A stretch of 64,000 nt of DNA from Symbiodinium natans (GCA_905221605.1 CAJNDS010002073.1:519717-583716), one strand, 5' to 3'. Shown: positions 10,451 through 20,506, numbered from the stretch's first letter. Notes: generated by a model from the letters alone, not told the origin. Numbers and translations are program-made.

Positions 10451-10828
10451 GTAGCGGCACTTGACCAAAAGGATCGCAATGGGAACTCCAAACAGGGAAC
10501 CCAAGAACATAGCAGGAATTCACAGGAATATATCGACTCTGGTAGGTATTTATATTGCTACCATATTCCTACTTTATTCGTGGGGTTCCTTGTTTAGGAA
10601 ACTCTTTAAGGGCCCTTGATTGAAAGCTGGGCATGGTCTTGGTCTTGGTGCATGCTCTTGCCAACAACCCTAAACCCCAAACCCTAAGCCCTAAACCCTC
10701 ATTCCGATCGCTCATGACGCAAGCCGAACCCTAAACCCTAAACCCTAAACTCCTAAACCCTAAACCCTAAACCCTAAACCGAAGTGCAAGGGTCTGAACC
10801 TGTGAGGAGGAACACAAGGGGCTATCTG

Positions 10829-10902
10829 ACACCGCGAATCGGCGCTAGACAGGGAGGGGATTGCGGCGCAGCTTCTTCGTGGCCTTTCTTTGCCTGATAA
10901 AC
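10829..10902 (+). CDS. exon-like island, unknown product
   Basis: Open in one frame (DREGIAAQLLRGLSLPDK) up to the first CCCTAAA unit. Weak evidence on its own. Confidence 0.18.
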
Positions 10903-11132
10903 CCTAAACCCTAATATTGTATGTATTACCTCGACCTGAAAACCTAAATTGTACAAGAAGCCTTTGAGTGGTTTAGAGGTTTCAGAGTAGCCCCAACCCT
11001 ACATTCACCCTCGGCAAGCCTTAAAGCCAAAACCCTAAATCCTCAACCCTAAACCCTAAGACCCTAAATCATCAACCCTAAACCCTAAACCCCAGCCCTA
11101 AACCCAAAATCCTCAGCCCTAAGCCCCCCAAG

Positions 11133-11243
11133 CACGAGGTTGCCACTTTGGCACTGAGCCTCCGCGACGGATGCCTGTCTGTCGCCGGCGAGTGGCCTGG
11201 CCGAGTTAACCAGTTCTATGGGGGGTCGGAATATTTACTAATA
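11133..11243 (+). CDS. exon-like island, unknown product
   Basis: Preceded by CCCTAAG units ending CCCCAAG (acceptor-like at 11132) and followed by a TTTAGGG tract and a family A element. One frame is open across the whole island (EVATLALSLRDGCLSVAGEW, then PGRVNQFYGGSEYLL). No family is recognised. Confidence 0.3.
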
Positions 11244-11282
11244 GGGTTCAGGGTTTAGGGTTTCGGGTTTCGGGTTTAGGGC

Positions 11283-11395
11283 TAGGACTGGCAGGAGGCC
11301 CTTATTTAATTTTTTTAGGGTTGGGGTTCCCTTCTAATCCCCGAAAAACCAAAAAAGTGGTCCTCTTTTCTTCATTCCTAGGCTACTCCCGGGTC
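11283..11395. mobile_element. family A element
   Basis: Starts TAGGACTGGCAGGAGGCCC and ends GGCTACTCCCGGGTCTAG. It is separated from the next A copy by only about 37 bp. Confidence 0.7.
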
Positions 11396-11432
11396 TAGAA
11401 AAGGCCTTCGGGCTCTACAGGGCAGTTATAGG
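11396..11432 (+). CDS. possible micro-exon between two introners
   Basis: The only sequence between two family A elements. It is open in one frame (KAFGLYRAVI), follows GGGTCTAG and precedes GTAGCTAGGACCC, which would be the donor of the second element. Confidence 0.2.
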
Positions 11433-11553
11433 TAGCTAGGACCCAGAGTAGGCCCTTCTACTTATACCCTTTTTTCTGGGTTTAGGTTCCCTTATAAGAT
11501 CCCTTAAACGAGAGAGGGCACTCTTGTTATTGCCCATCCACTCTTGGGTCTAG
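11433..11553. mobile_element. family A element
   Basis: Starts GTAGCTAGGACCCAGAGTAGG and ends CCACTCTTGGGTCTAG. Confidence 0.7.
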
Positions 11554-11644
11554 CATTTGTTCAAGACCGCCACAACCTAAACCCGAGATCGCGGGGACCA
11601 AAACCCTCAACCCTAAACCCTAAGCCTAAGCCCTAAACCTATAC

Positions 11645-11834
11645 CAATAGTTTTCCCATGGCCCCTCTATAAGTAGACTACAATAGCCCCCCAAGAGCCT
11701 GTTCTAAATTATTCAGGCTTAAGGCCCCTATATTACTTGGTGGCAGTTTTTCCTGTGGTCCCTTGATAATTATACTATAAGAACCCCACAAGAGCCTGTT
11801 CTAATTATTAAGGCCCCTATGTTGCTTGGTGGCT
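11645..11834. mobile_element. tandem pair of family I elements
   Basis: Two about 86-bp copies (11645-11731 and 11748-11834) share AAGAGCCTGTTCTAA, AAGGCCCCTAT and TGCTTGGTGG-type ends. They differ at many positions, so the tandem is not a recent duplication. Confidence 0.65.
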
Positions 11835-11859
11835 TGATCTTTGCCCGCTGGGCTGCAGT

Positions 11860-11920
11860 CCGCTGTACTCAATCCTGGAGTTCGCGCGCATGCGGCTTGC
11901 TACACTAGAAGGAGCTTTAG
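11860..11920 (+). CDS. exon-like island after the family I pair
   Basis: Begins after GCTGGGCTGCAG, open (SAVLNPGVRAHAACYTRRS) until the TTTAGGG tract at 11920. Short, so low weight. Confidence 0.18.
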
Positions 11921-12364
11921 GGTTTAGGGTTTAGGGTTTAGGGTTTAGGGTTTAGGGTTTAGGGTTTAGAGCATCCCGCAAGCACGCAGGCCCCACAAGC
12001 TATGGGTCGCAGAATATGGATAGCAAGCACCCTAAACGCGAAACCCCGAGCCCTTTTACATCCCAAACCGCTAGGGGCCAGGCTTCCTGGTCTGATAAGG
12101 GTTTAGGGTTTAGGGTTTAGGGTTTAGGGTTTAGGGCTGGTTTAGGGTTTAGGGCACGCTGAGGTGCTCTCGCACGCTGATGGCTGACGCGCGCCAGCTG
12201 CTCCGAGAGGGCCCTCTTGCCCTGGAGATAGGACCCTAAACCCGAAACCCTAAACCCTAAACCCACCAGCCCTGAGCCTAGCTTAGGATCAGGCTTCGGG
12301 GTTTCGGCCCCATCTCTGTATCCTAGACCTTCAGGTCAAAAAAGCCAGAAATGCTGGAGAATGT

Positions 12365-12445
12365 AACTCTACATCTATATCTATATCTATATCTATATCT
12401 ATATCTATATCTATATCTATATCTATGTCTATATATGTATATATG

Positions 12446-12485
<40 letters not shown>

Positions 12486-12487
12486 CG
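12365..12487. repeat. (ATCTAT)n, (AT)n and (GT)n microsatellites
   Basis: Consecutive simple repeats; the Tyr/Arg/His-repeat frames across them are artefacts. Confidence 0.95.
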
Positions 12488-12852
12488 TCCATTCATTGTT
12501 AATTCTAGGGTGCACATTTCACTCTAGAAGGTTTGGTTGAACTCTTATTTTATAATCTTGCATATTGACGCCCTGCAAGTATCTCAGGTAAACCCTAGAC
12601 GTGTTCATTTCTGCCTAGTAGAGGCTTAATCCCTAGTGCAATGTATGTTCTGTTGGAAGTATGGTGGCATTTCTTCTGTGAAGGGGCCCCTTCCCTCCAC
12701 AGAAGTCCCAAACGTCTCAAATTCCAGTGATGCAAGTTTCCAAAGCAAGTCAAGAATCCAAAGTTTTCGGACAGAATCACATAGAGAGGTTTGGATCCTT
12801 GGGTTCCTGTATTCGGGGGGAGGGGAGGCTTCTCTTACAGTAAGCCCAATTC

Positions 12853-13300
12853 ATGTGGGCGGGCGGGGAGGCCGGGGGGGGGGGGGGTTGCAGGAGGAAG
12901 TCTTTTGGATTGTACGGTTTTGAAGGAAAGGTCATGCCCCTTCTCCAATCAATCATCTACAAATCCGAACCTCCAAACATCCTAAGTTCCCAAAATCCAG
13001 ACTTTTGTGGGAGACCCTCCGGCGAGGTTTGCAGCTTTGGCTTTTTGTATTTTTGCAATCTACTTTGCCCAGGATGGCTCAGAAGCACATTAGTCTTAAA
13101 AAAGGACAGTCGGTTTGGGGGTGGCACGCTTCACCCTCTGTCTGTTGAGGTTATTTATGACACTAAACAGCAGAGAAAGAAGGGGCACCACGCCAAACAT
13201 AGTGTGAAACTTGGGGGAGGGGGGGGGGGGGGTGGGGGGAAAGTCCAGAGTTTTGGGGGCAGCCCTGAGAAATCCGAACCTTCCTGGCTACCCTGAACCC
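12853..13300. other. unique region with poly-G runs, no gene supported
   Basis: Several frames are open, but they are dominated by glycine or proline runs made by poly-G at 12876-12888 and 13206-13240. I see no credible protein. Confidence 0.5.
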
Positions 13301-13653
13301 TAAACCCCGGAAAGCCTATATCCTCAAACCGCCATTGCAAGCTAGGAGATGTTGTCCAGAAACCTTAAACCCTCCAAACCCTCAAAGGTCTCCACCGCCT
13401 GGAAAACCCTGCAACCCACAAGCGCTACTTGGGGAATTAGGGGTACCCCTTGTATTCACCAAAGTACTGTATACAATATACTCCTCTTGAAGGAACCCCC
13501 AAACTGAGTAGCCCTTATGTTCGGAAACCCCTAAAATTACCCCAAAGTACCCTAAACCCGAAGAACCTGAGAACCCTAACCCTAAACCTTATTGTTTGGA
13601 AACTATTGGAAACCTCCAAATTTGCCAGGAGATGTTGTTGAACATCGGGGTTT

Positions 13654-13715
13654 GGTCTGGAGGCGCTATCCGGACAGCCGCTCGCCTTCGGGCGAGCCTT
13701 GTGCGACTTGGTTTA
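13654..13715 (+). CDS. short exon-like island with a TTCG hairpin
   Basis: One frame reads SGGAIRTAARLRASLVRLG. The island also contains GCTCGCC-TTCG-GGCGAGC at 13680-13697, a perfect 7-bp stem with a UUCG loop. A poly-C run and a CCCTAAA array follow. Confidence 0.2.
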
Positions 13716-13924
13716 AAATTCCCCCCCCCCCCTCCCCCCCCCTCCCCCCCCTAAACCCTAAACCCTAAACCCTAAACCCTAAACCCCCTAAACCCCCTAA
13801 ACCCTAAACCCTAAGTCCAAGCCCACTACACAACGCAACCGGGGGAGTCATGCTTTTGCCTGAGCCTTATACCCTGAACCCTAAACCCTAAAGCCTTATA
13901 CCCTAAACCGGAAACTCTCAAGCC

Positions 13925-13975
13925 ATTCCGTATTAGCCCATCCTGGGCTGAAGAGGATGATCTGTATGATATGTA
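13925..13975. mobile_element. family P short repeat
   Basis: Contains GGGCTGAAGAGGATGAT. Relatives at 15335, 32534 and 36871 share a GGTTCAAGAGGATCAT-like 3' core and a TAGGNAGGCC-type start. Confidence 0.4.
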
Positions 13976-13977
13976 GT

Positions 13978-14094
13978 GGGATGTTCCCCCTTGTATCTAC
14001 TAACAGTCCTTAGTAGGGATTGTAGTACCCCGTTATGATCCCGACCCCGTTATGATCCCTATTAAGGACTGTTAGTATAAAGGGGAACATCCCG
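13978..14094. mobile_element. family B element in a possible GT-AG intron
   Basis: TGGGATGTTCCCCCTT and AAGGGGAACATCCC are its termini. GTAG precedes and GCAG follows, so GTAGTGGG...CCCGCAG could be spliced. This joins a short upstream frame to YENRFYWFEGPT in phase. Confidence 0.7.
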
Positions 14095-14149
14095 CAGATA
14101 TGTATGAAAACCGTTTCTACTGGTTTGAAGGGCCAACCTAGAATGCACC

Positions 14150-14291
14150 CTAAACCTATAGGGTTCTTAAGGGAGGGGGGTTCAAGGGGGTTATGTAGCT
14201 AAAGTTCGTTAGTACTCCCCATTACTCCGTAATGTTTCCTAAGCTTCCTTAAGGTTCCCTGGGTACCTACCCCCCATGAACCCCCCCTAAA
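14150..14291. mobile_element. family H element
   Basis: Runs from TATAGGGTTCTTAAGGGAGG to GGTACCTACCCCCCATGAAC and shares both ends and most of the interior with 62719-62868. These are the only two copies. Confidence 0.7.
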
Positions 14292-14751
14292 CGTAAACCC
14301 TAAACCCTAAATACCCCGCCTGAACCTCTAAACCCTAAACCCTAAACCCTAAAGCACCCTACAAGAAACCCAATGGGTCCCTCCAACGTCTCCGAGGCAG
14401 TGGTCTCCGTCATCGCTCCTCGTCTGGCAGGGGTTCTTCAAAAACCCTAAACCCTAAACCCTAAACCCGAAACCCTAAACCCAAAACCCTTCCCCTGAAG
14501 CGCCAATTAAACCTAGGACTCAGAGTAGGCGCTTCTGCCTGAGGGTCGTTACATGGTCCCTTGGTATGGTCGCTGACCTTCTTTTAAGGGGTTATGAAGT
14601 AAGGGCCCTTGGGTGTTATTGGTAATGGCCCATACTAAGGGGCCCCTAAGACAATTCCTCGACCGATACAACCTGAAGGCAAGACCCTAACGCCCTGGAG
14701 CGCCTAACGGGCCCGGCCCCATGCCTCAAGGTTCGAGCATTTGCCATGATG

Positions 14752-15050
14752 TATGTTTTCAGCCCACTCAGACCATGTCTGGCCGGCAGGGATCATGGTT
14801 GTGGGGAAAGGCATGCCGAGCCGTGCTTGGCAAAAGCTGATGGAGATGCTCTGAGCTGAAGGTCGTCAATGTGGACACGGACATGAAGCAGCACGAGGTC
14901 CTTACCTCAACATGCTACTACGAACAGTTTTCATGCTATGTCGCTGCAGAGTCCCAGGCAGCAAGCGCTTCTCATACACCCAACCGTTTTCACATTGCAG
15001 ATCCCCAACATCCCATCGGAGGCTGGAGCCAGACATTATGTTCCTTCTAA
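14752..15050 (+). pseudogene. protein-coding fragment with an apparent frameshift
   Basis: Frame one (14752-14851) reads SDHVWPAGIMVVGKGMPSRA and then WQKLMEML before TGA at 14852. A frame offset by one base continues from 14853 as ELKVVNVDTDMKQHEVLTST and stays open to TAA at 15048. Together they look like one protein broken by a single-base shift or a small unseen intron. Alternatively, TTTTCACATTGCAG (ending 15000) is an acceptor for a third frame (IPNIPSEAGARHYVPSK). A GTAAGT lies at 15051. The family is unknown. Confidence 0.35.
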
Positions 15051-15184
15051 GTAAGTCCGACATGAGGAAAGTATTTCATTGCTGCCACCAGGGCACGAAA
15101 CATACGCCTGTAGGGCTTAAAATGTAAACCCTAAACCGCCTAAACCCTAAACCCTAAGCCCTAAGCCTTAAGCCCTAAACACTA

Positions 15185-15333
15185 AACCCTAAACCCTAAA
15201 CCCTAAACCCTAAACCCTAAACCCTAAACCTTAAACCCTAAACCCTAAACCCTAAACCCTAAACCCTAAACCCTAAACCCTAAACCCTAAACCCTAAACC
15301 CTAAACCCTAAACCCTAAACCCTAAACCCTAGG
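15185..15333 (-). repeat. longest regular CCCTAAA array
   Basis: About 21 nearly perfect units, the longest uninterrupted telomere-type tract on this side of the window. Confidence 0.97.
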
Positions 15334-15334
15334 C

Positions 15335-15378
15335 AGGCCATTCCCTCATTGGGTTCAAGAGGATGATACCTCTTATTT
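15335..15378. mobile_element. family P short repeat
   Basis: TAGGCAGGCC...GGGTTCAAGAGGATGAT directly abuts the long CCCTAAA array. Confidence 0.4.
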
Positions 15379-15867
15379 TCTTCAGAGCTTTTTAGGGGCC
15401 ATCCTAGGCTGTTTTGAAGGGTTTAGGGTTTAGTGTTTAGGGTTCCCTAAGGGTTTAGGGTTTAGGGTTTGGGGCAGAGACGGCAATCACTGCCCTCAGC
15501 CTTAAAGCCCGCAAACTAAAAAAAAAATGCGTGCGCCTACCAACATGTATAAGGCTCTCGAAGCCAGAGAGTCCCCAAGCCCCTAACCCCTCCTACCCCC
15601 TCCAAGAGACACCACCAGTGCCTAGCAAAATGGCCCCGGTAAGGTACAGCCTAGCCCGTATTAAGCCGTATTTAGTAGCAGCCAAGCCTTAAAACTACCA
15701 GCGAGGTCTGCTCTGCCTTTCTCTGTGAAGGGTCGAGAGGGGAGAGGATGGGGGGCTAAGTTAGGCCCAGGTCGTGGGGGTGTTTAGGCCCAGGGATTGT
15801 TTTTCTTGGGGGAACCCTGGTGGTTTAGGGTTTATAGGGTTTTTGGGGTCTATGTTTAGGGTGACAG

Positions 15868-15964
15868 GTCTGCGGCGCCCAATTTGCCACACTGCTGCGA
15901 GTCGAGCAGGACACGACACCTAGGGAAAGGGGATGGGTGGGACACAATACACGGGCCCAAGTAG
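15868..15964 (+). CDS. exon-like island, unknown product
   Basis: Follows GGGTGACAG at the end of a TTTAGGG-like tract. It is open for 31 codons (APNLPHCCESSRTRHLGKGD) to TAG. Confidence 0.2.
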
Positions 15965-16166
15965 AAGATCTAAGCGCCATGGCAGAATCCCGTCCTAATT
16001 TTAAACCCCAACCCTACAACCCCTGAACCCTACAACCCTAATCCCTAGACCTTACACCCTTAAACCCCTAAACACATAAACCCCTTGTTCCGCCAAGCCC
16101 AAAGCAGCCTAAACCCTAAACCCTATAACCTAAACCCTAAACCCTAAACCCTCAACCCTAAACTGT

Positions 16167-16240
16167 GATATCACGTTTCGACTCCAGGAGCGCGTGGAGA
16201 CGACACAGTTCCCCTGGCCAGTAATTGCTCCTCCAGTGGG
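16167..16240 (+). CDS. exon-like island ending at GTTTAGGG
   Basis: CCCTAAA to the left, TTTAGGG to the right. One frame (DITFRLQERVETTQFPWPVI, then APPV) is open to the GTTTAGGG that would be its donor. Confidence 0.25.
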
Positions 16241-16429
16241 TTTAGGGTTTAGGGTTGAGGGTTTAGGGTTTAGGGTTAAGGGTTAAGGGTTAAGGGTTTA
16301 GAGCCCTACATACAACCCAAACTCCTATAAACCCGGCAACCCTGCTCCTCAAAACCCAAAACCCGCTCAAACGACTCCCACCGAATCAATGTAACACGGT
16401 CCACAAAAAATTGTTGAACCTTATTCAGG

Positions 16430-17800
16430 CCTAGCGGCACGGGCCGGCCCCCGCCCCCCAAAGCACGAAACCTTGAACCTTGGCACTGTCTTCTCTTTCC
16501 CGTGTCTTTGTCCTCTCCTTCTCTCTGTCTCTCTTTCTCCTGCCTTCGCCCCCCCTCCCTCCCCCCCCGCGCGCGCGCGCGCGCGCGCGCGCGCGCGCAC
16601 CCGCATCAGGAGCATCAGTGGGGTTGGTTTGGGGGCCTTAAAAGCATTCTATGCATGCGTTTTGCCTTCGAAAAACCTTCAGAAAACGCTGTAAACACGT
16701 GTTTTTGGGCTTGGGAAGCCTTTTGGGACCCAGGAAAGGGAGCATCATGAGCATCAGCGGCCTCCCCCAGGCCATCCAAAACCCCCTTAAACACGCCGAT
16801 TGTATGTGCTTGAACGCTTGCGTGCCCACGAAACCCCCAAAAGCAAGACCCCGAATGCCCTTAAGGGCATTCGGGGTCCTGCTGTTCGGGTGTTTTGTAG
16901 GCACGAAGCCGTTCGAGCGCGTAAAATGAGCGATTTTAGGGGCGTTTTTACGTGGACCCACAAAACACTCGGTATTTACGAGGTTTTCTGCTGTTGGAAC
17001 ACCCCCCCAAACCGAGCATCATGAGCATCAGCTGGGTCTCTGGGCCGTGGGCCCGGACCCCCCCACGAAGCCCAAGAGAAGCGATGGCTCGATGATGCGC
17101 CCGGACCCCGCGCATCAGCAGCATCAGCAGACCCCCCCCCGGACGTGGGTTTCGATGATGCGCACTTTGGGGGCGGGTCAAGGGCAACAGGGGTGGGGGT
17201 CGGAGGCACGCGTGAAAAACCTCATAAAAACACGGTATTTACGGTGATTTCAGCGTTTTTCAGCGTTTTTTATTGCCTTGGGCCCGCGGGCCAGGGCTGC
17301 TGATGCTCATGATGCTCGCCTGGTTTTGGGCTTCCGGTACCCCCCCCCAAACCTTGAAAAACGTGGTTTCGGCCTGGCGCGCGCCCCATGTGAAAAGCTA
17401 GGGCCGATGATGCGCGCCCGTGAGGGTTTAATGGGGTGCTGCGGGTGTTTTGTGGCCTCGGTTTTTCGTAAAAACCCATGGTTTTTACGAGGTTTTCGTG
17501 CTTTTCGCACCACCGCGTGTTGCGTCCCCTTGGATGCCGTTTTGGAGGCCTCCCGAAGGGCCCCGCGCGAATTTGAAGCAATTTTGGGCGGGGTCGGCGG
17601 CTCGGGCGCTCGCCCCTTAAAGCTAGCGCTTTAGTGCGACGCGGGCTCCGCCCTGGACCACGGGCGGCGCGGGGGCCGGATTTAATGGCTACCGCCAGTG
17701 CCGCCGACCCCTCAACCTGATGCTCCGCGCAGACCGGACAAGAACAAGGATGGCAGGCCATCTTTCGACGAATTCGCAGAGGCAGGAGGAGAGTGAGCGG
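16430..17800. other. GC-rich palindrome-rich region free of telomere repeats
   Basis: Contains a (GC)n run (16567-16600). GAGCATCATGAGCATCAGC occurs three times (16740-16758, 17014-17032 and, inverted, 17299-17317). There are also GGTATTTACGAGGTTTTC-type repeats (16970, 17480) and strong palindromes. Every frame over 60 codons on either strand overlaps others and follows the inverted repeats, so I call no gene. The direct and inverted 19-mers could bound a fold-back element at 17014-17317. Confidence 0.55.
16784..16941. repeat. large imperfect hairpin with a 32-bp perfect palindromic core
   Basis: GACCCCGAATGCCCTT followed directly by its exact inverse spans 16847-16878. The flanks keep pairing imperfectly for at least another 60 bp on each side (CTTGAACG on the left against CGTTCGAG on the right). 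It would extrude as a cruciform or transcribe to a long hairpin. Confidence 0.75.
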
Positions 17801-17894
17801 TCTACGGTTTAGGGTTTAGGGTTTCGGGTTTAGGGCCTAGGGTTTATAAAGTCAGTCATCTGATCCAGTGGGGAAGGGGTAGGCGGGCGGAGCG

Positions 17895-18010
17895 GGTGGA
17901 AAGGGCGGAGGGCGGGAGGGGGGGGGGGGTGGGGGGGGGGGGGGGGGGTTGGGGGGGGGGGGTGGGGGGGGGGTGGGGGGGGGGTGGGGTGGTGGGAGGG
18001 GCAGGGGAAG
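17895..18010. repeat. G-rich low-complexity tract
   Basis: Almost pure G with T interruptions; the Gly and Pro frames here are artefacts. The tract could form G-quadruplexes. Confidence 0.9.
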
Positions 18011-18188
18011 GGGTTGGTGGTGCGGGGTTACGCCAACGCCATGGAGTCTTCACTAGCGCCTCCCCCGCTCAAAGCTGGGGTCGGCGGATATTCCAGCTCT
18101 CTCTCTTTTAGGATCGAGTGCGTTCCTTGCCCCAGTTCATCCCGAATGCCGACCTGAGCATCCTCATGCCGTAGGACCCTAGTAATAG

Positions 18189-18292
18189 GTAGCTGGGACC
18201 CAAAGTAGGCCCTTATATTCCCCTTTTTGAGGGCCTATATTAAAAGCCAAAAAAAACACCCTGTTTATTCCTAATTTACTCTTGGGTCTACT
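18189..18292. mobile_element. family A element
   Basis: Starts GTAGCTGGGACCCAAAGTAG and ends TTACTCTTGGGTCTA. The GTA start matches the donor position of the A copy at 8869. Confidence 0.65.
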
Positions 18293-18313
18293 GCCGGCCC
18301 CAAGCCCCAAGGC

Positions 18314-18436
18314 GAGAAAACCTTACTTGTTGACGCAAAAGTCCTTCGTGATGTGAAGTTACGGGCTCCTGAGGGAAACAGAGGCTATTTTGGGGGGAAC
18401 AGGTGTTTTGAACAACTACCCTCTGGTGCAACTTGA
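18314..18436 (+). CDS. exon-like frame downstream of a family A element
   Basis: Forty codons open to TGA (EKTLLVDAKVLRDVKLRAPE, then GNRGYFGGNRCFEQL), preceded by CCCCAAG. An upstream island (18112-18168) ends a reasonable frame, VRSLPQFIPNADLSILM, after a CTCTCTCTTTTAG acceptor. I could not join the two in phase with a plain GT donor, so the model is incomplete. Confidence 0.3.
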   Translation, partial: EKTLLVDAKVLRDVKLRAPEGNRGYFGGNRCFEQLPSGAT

Positions 18437-18483
18437 AAACCAAAATCAACCTTAAACCCTAAACCCTGAAATCCTAAACCCTG

Positions 18484-18565
18484 CTTGACGGTTCTCACAT
18501 AGCTCCTAGTGGGTTGGCACGCATTTCATCTGGCAGTGCAGTAGGCGACCGTGGGCTCGAAGCCG
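18484..18565 (+). CDS. exon-like island ending at GTTTAGGG
   Basis: Open as LDGSHIAPSGLARISSGSAV and on to GAAGCC followed by GTTTAGGG, which supplies a GT donor. Confidence 0.2.
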
Positions 18566-18669
18566 TTTAGGGTTTAGGGTTAAGGATTTAGGGTTTAGGG
18601 TTTAGGCTCCCCAACCCCTCAGTGGCTTTTTTAAAGCCCGCCGAAAGGAACTAAATCACAAGAGCCTTT

Positions 18670-18798
18670 ATCTAGGACCCGGAGTCAGGCCCTTGGTCCC
18701 CTTTTCTTTTGGCTTTAGGTTCCCTTAAAGAAGCCCCTTCAACCCAAACAAAAACACCCTTTTTACCCAATTTGTTCCCAACTTATTCTTGTGTCCAG
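18670..18798. mobile_element. family A element
   Basis: Starts TCTAGGACCCGGAGTCAGGC; the end is diverged (ACTTATTCTTGTGTCCAG). A family C element follows within 15 bp. Confidence 0.6.
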
Positions 18799-18810
18799 TT
18801 GTAGTTAAAC

Positions 18811-18886
18811 CCTAAGGGTCCATGTACCTCATTATTATGTACTTGGGCCCTAAAGTCCTTATATAGGAGGTGGACCCTTAGGGAAA
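18811..18886. mobile_element. family C element, shortened
   Basis: CCCTAAGGGTCCATGTACCT to TGGACCCTTAGGG, with the middle reduced compared with 1631-1741. It ends with AAAGCTTGGCCAG, an acceptor placed as in the C intron at 1754; the frame after it (SPHEVLSFFTANFGSKAHG) is open to about 18988. Confidence 0.6.
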
Positions 18887-19238
18887 GCTTGGCCAGGTCG
18901 CCACTTCCCAGCCCCCACGAAGTCCTTTCATTCTTCACTGCCAACTTTGGCAGCAAGGCACATGGTTTGAGGTTTCGGAGCTTGTGAGGGTTGAGGGTTT
19001 AAACCCTGAATCTCAAACCCCGACACCCTAAACCTGAAACCCCTAAACCCACTAAGGGAACAGAAATGCAAGCTGCACTCTACGTAACATCACAGTCCGC
19101 GGGCAACTCCGCATCACCAAGCCGTGGTTTCCAGGTGTCAAAACTAACGCTGTGACTAAAGCCTAGACATTATAAACCCTAAACCATAAACCCCAAACCC
19201 TAAACCCTAAACCTTATAGACCCTAGGCGAACCCACTG

Positions 19239-19345
19239 AGACCACACCGCAAGGCACCACGACAAGACCCCAGAACCCAAGAGGTGCAAAAGTGGACCAC
19301 AGGGCTTCCAAGCTGTTTCAACCCAGAGGGCGTTTAAACTGGGCT
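19239..19345 (+). CDS. exon-like island, unknown product
   Basis: Open across the whole island (TTTRPQNPRGAKVDHRASKL) until TTAGGG units. A second frame is partly open. Confidence 0.22.
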
Positions 19346-19395
19346 TAGGGTTTAGGGTTTAGGGCTTAGGGTTTCGGGTTTAGGGTTTAGGGCTT

Positions 19396-19522
19396 CTTGG
19401 AGGTTGAGGGTACGTATGAATTACCCCAATGCTAACTGTACTTATAACCCAATTATAACCACATTGGGGCACTTAAGGGGCTTATCATTGGGTTATAAGT
19501 ACAGTTATGGTTAAAACCTTAG
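19396..19522. mobile_element. family D element
   Basis: Begins CTTGGAGGTTGAGGGTACGT and contains inverted TACTTATAACCCAATTATAA and ATTGGGTTATAAGTAC arms. Confidence 0.6.
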
Positions 19523-19828
19523 ACCCCTTCTATCCCCTATACAAAGAAGGGGCCTGAAACTACCCTTAGAGGGCAGGACTCAGTTCAGCCTAGCCTTCTT
19601 CTTGGTTTCTCATTGCTTCCAACCCATTTTCACTGAACGTCTCGAAGATTTGTAGATACTTCTTGTCATGTTGCCTTCGGGTTGAGGATTGCACCCTATA
19701 TCGACCCTAAACCGGAAACCAGAGCCCTCAAGGCGCACAGCATGCGCGGCCGCCTCAAGGACATTCCTACAGCTTGGGGGTTTAGGGTTGGGTCCCAACC
19801 ACACTAAGCCCTGAACCCTGTAGATAGG

Positions 19829-19952
19829 TGGAGGACGGGGTCCAGAGCAGGCCCGTCTTCCCTTTTTTTGGGCCTAGGCTCCCTAGAATAAGCCCCCCAA
19901 TAGGCCAAAAAGGGCATCCTTTGATAACGAAGTTCCTCCTGGTGGTCTAGGA
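19829..19952. mobile_element. family A element, diverged
   Basis: GGGGTCCAGAGCAGGCCC to CCTGGTGGTCTAG with the central CCAAAAAGGGCATCC motif. Confidence 0.5.
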
Positions 19953-20506
19953 CATGATGCTTGACTTTACTCGGTTTTCAAACTTCTACGAGAAAAGAAA
20001 GCTGTATGTTTCAAGAGGCGCTCCTAGCTGGTTGGGTTTGGGGTTTGGGGTTGGGGTTTAGGGTGCATAGTTGTTTAAAGGGTTTTCAAGAGCAGTCAAG
20101 TGCAGGGCTACGAATGATCAGGATTTAGCTGCCCCGCCGTCCCACGATGTACTAAGCTCCAAACCCCCCAAAGCCGAAAGTCCAAGGCCCAAGCGACCCA
20201 CTTTTTATGTCCTTGTAACTGGCTCTTCCCCGCCCAGAAACCAATCAGACGAGTCAAACCTAAACCGTTCCCCAACCAGAAATCTAAACCATAAAAAACC
20301 CTAAGCAAAGCAAACCAAATCCTACCTTAACGCCCTGAATCCCTGAAACCCTAGAATCCCCCTCCTCAACCCTAAGCCCAAGAAACGCTCAGAGCGAACT
20401 AATGGTCCCTGGAGCTCGCAAGTTTCCCGAACGCCATGGGGCTGAGGGCTGAGGGCTTAGGGCTTAGGGTTCAGGGCCTAGGGCTTAGGGTTTAGGGTTT
20501 AGGGTA

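Noticed and set aside
12323-12517. 64-codon minus frame rich in Tyr and Arg
   Set aside because: Microsatellite translation.
13678-13700. Bacterial-type intrinsic terminator
   Set aside because: The stem is followed by no T run and the context is eukaryotic.
16421-17761. Long frames up to 163 codons on both strands
   Set aside because: They overlap each other on both strands, follow inverted repeats and a (GC)n run, and show no recognisable domain.
17856-18111. Gly-rich and Pro-rich frames
   Set aside because: Poly-G tract.
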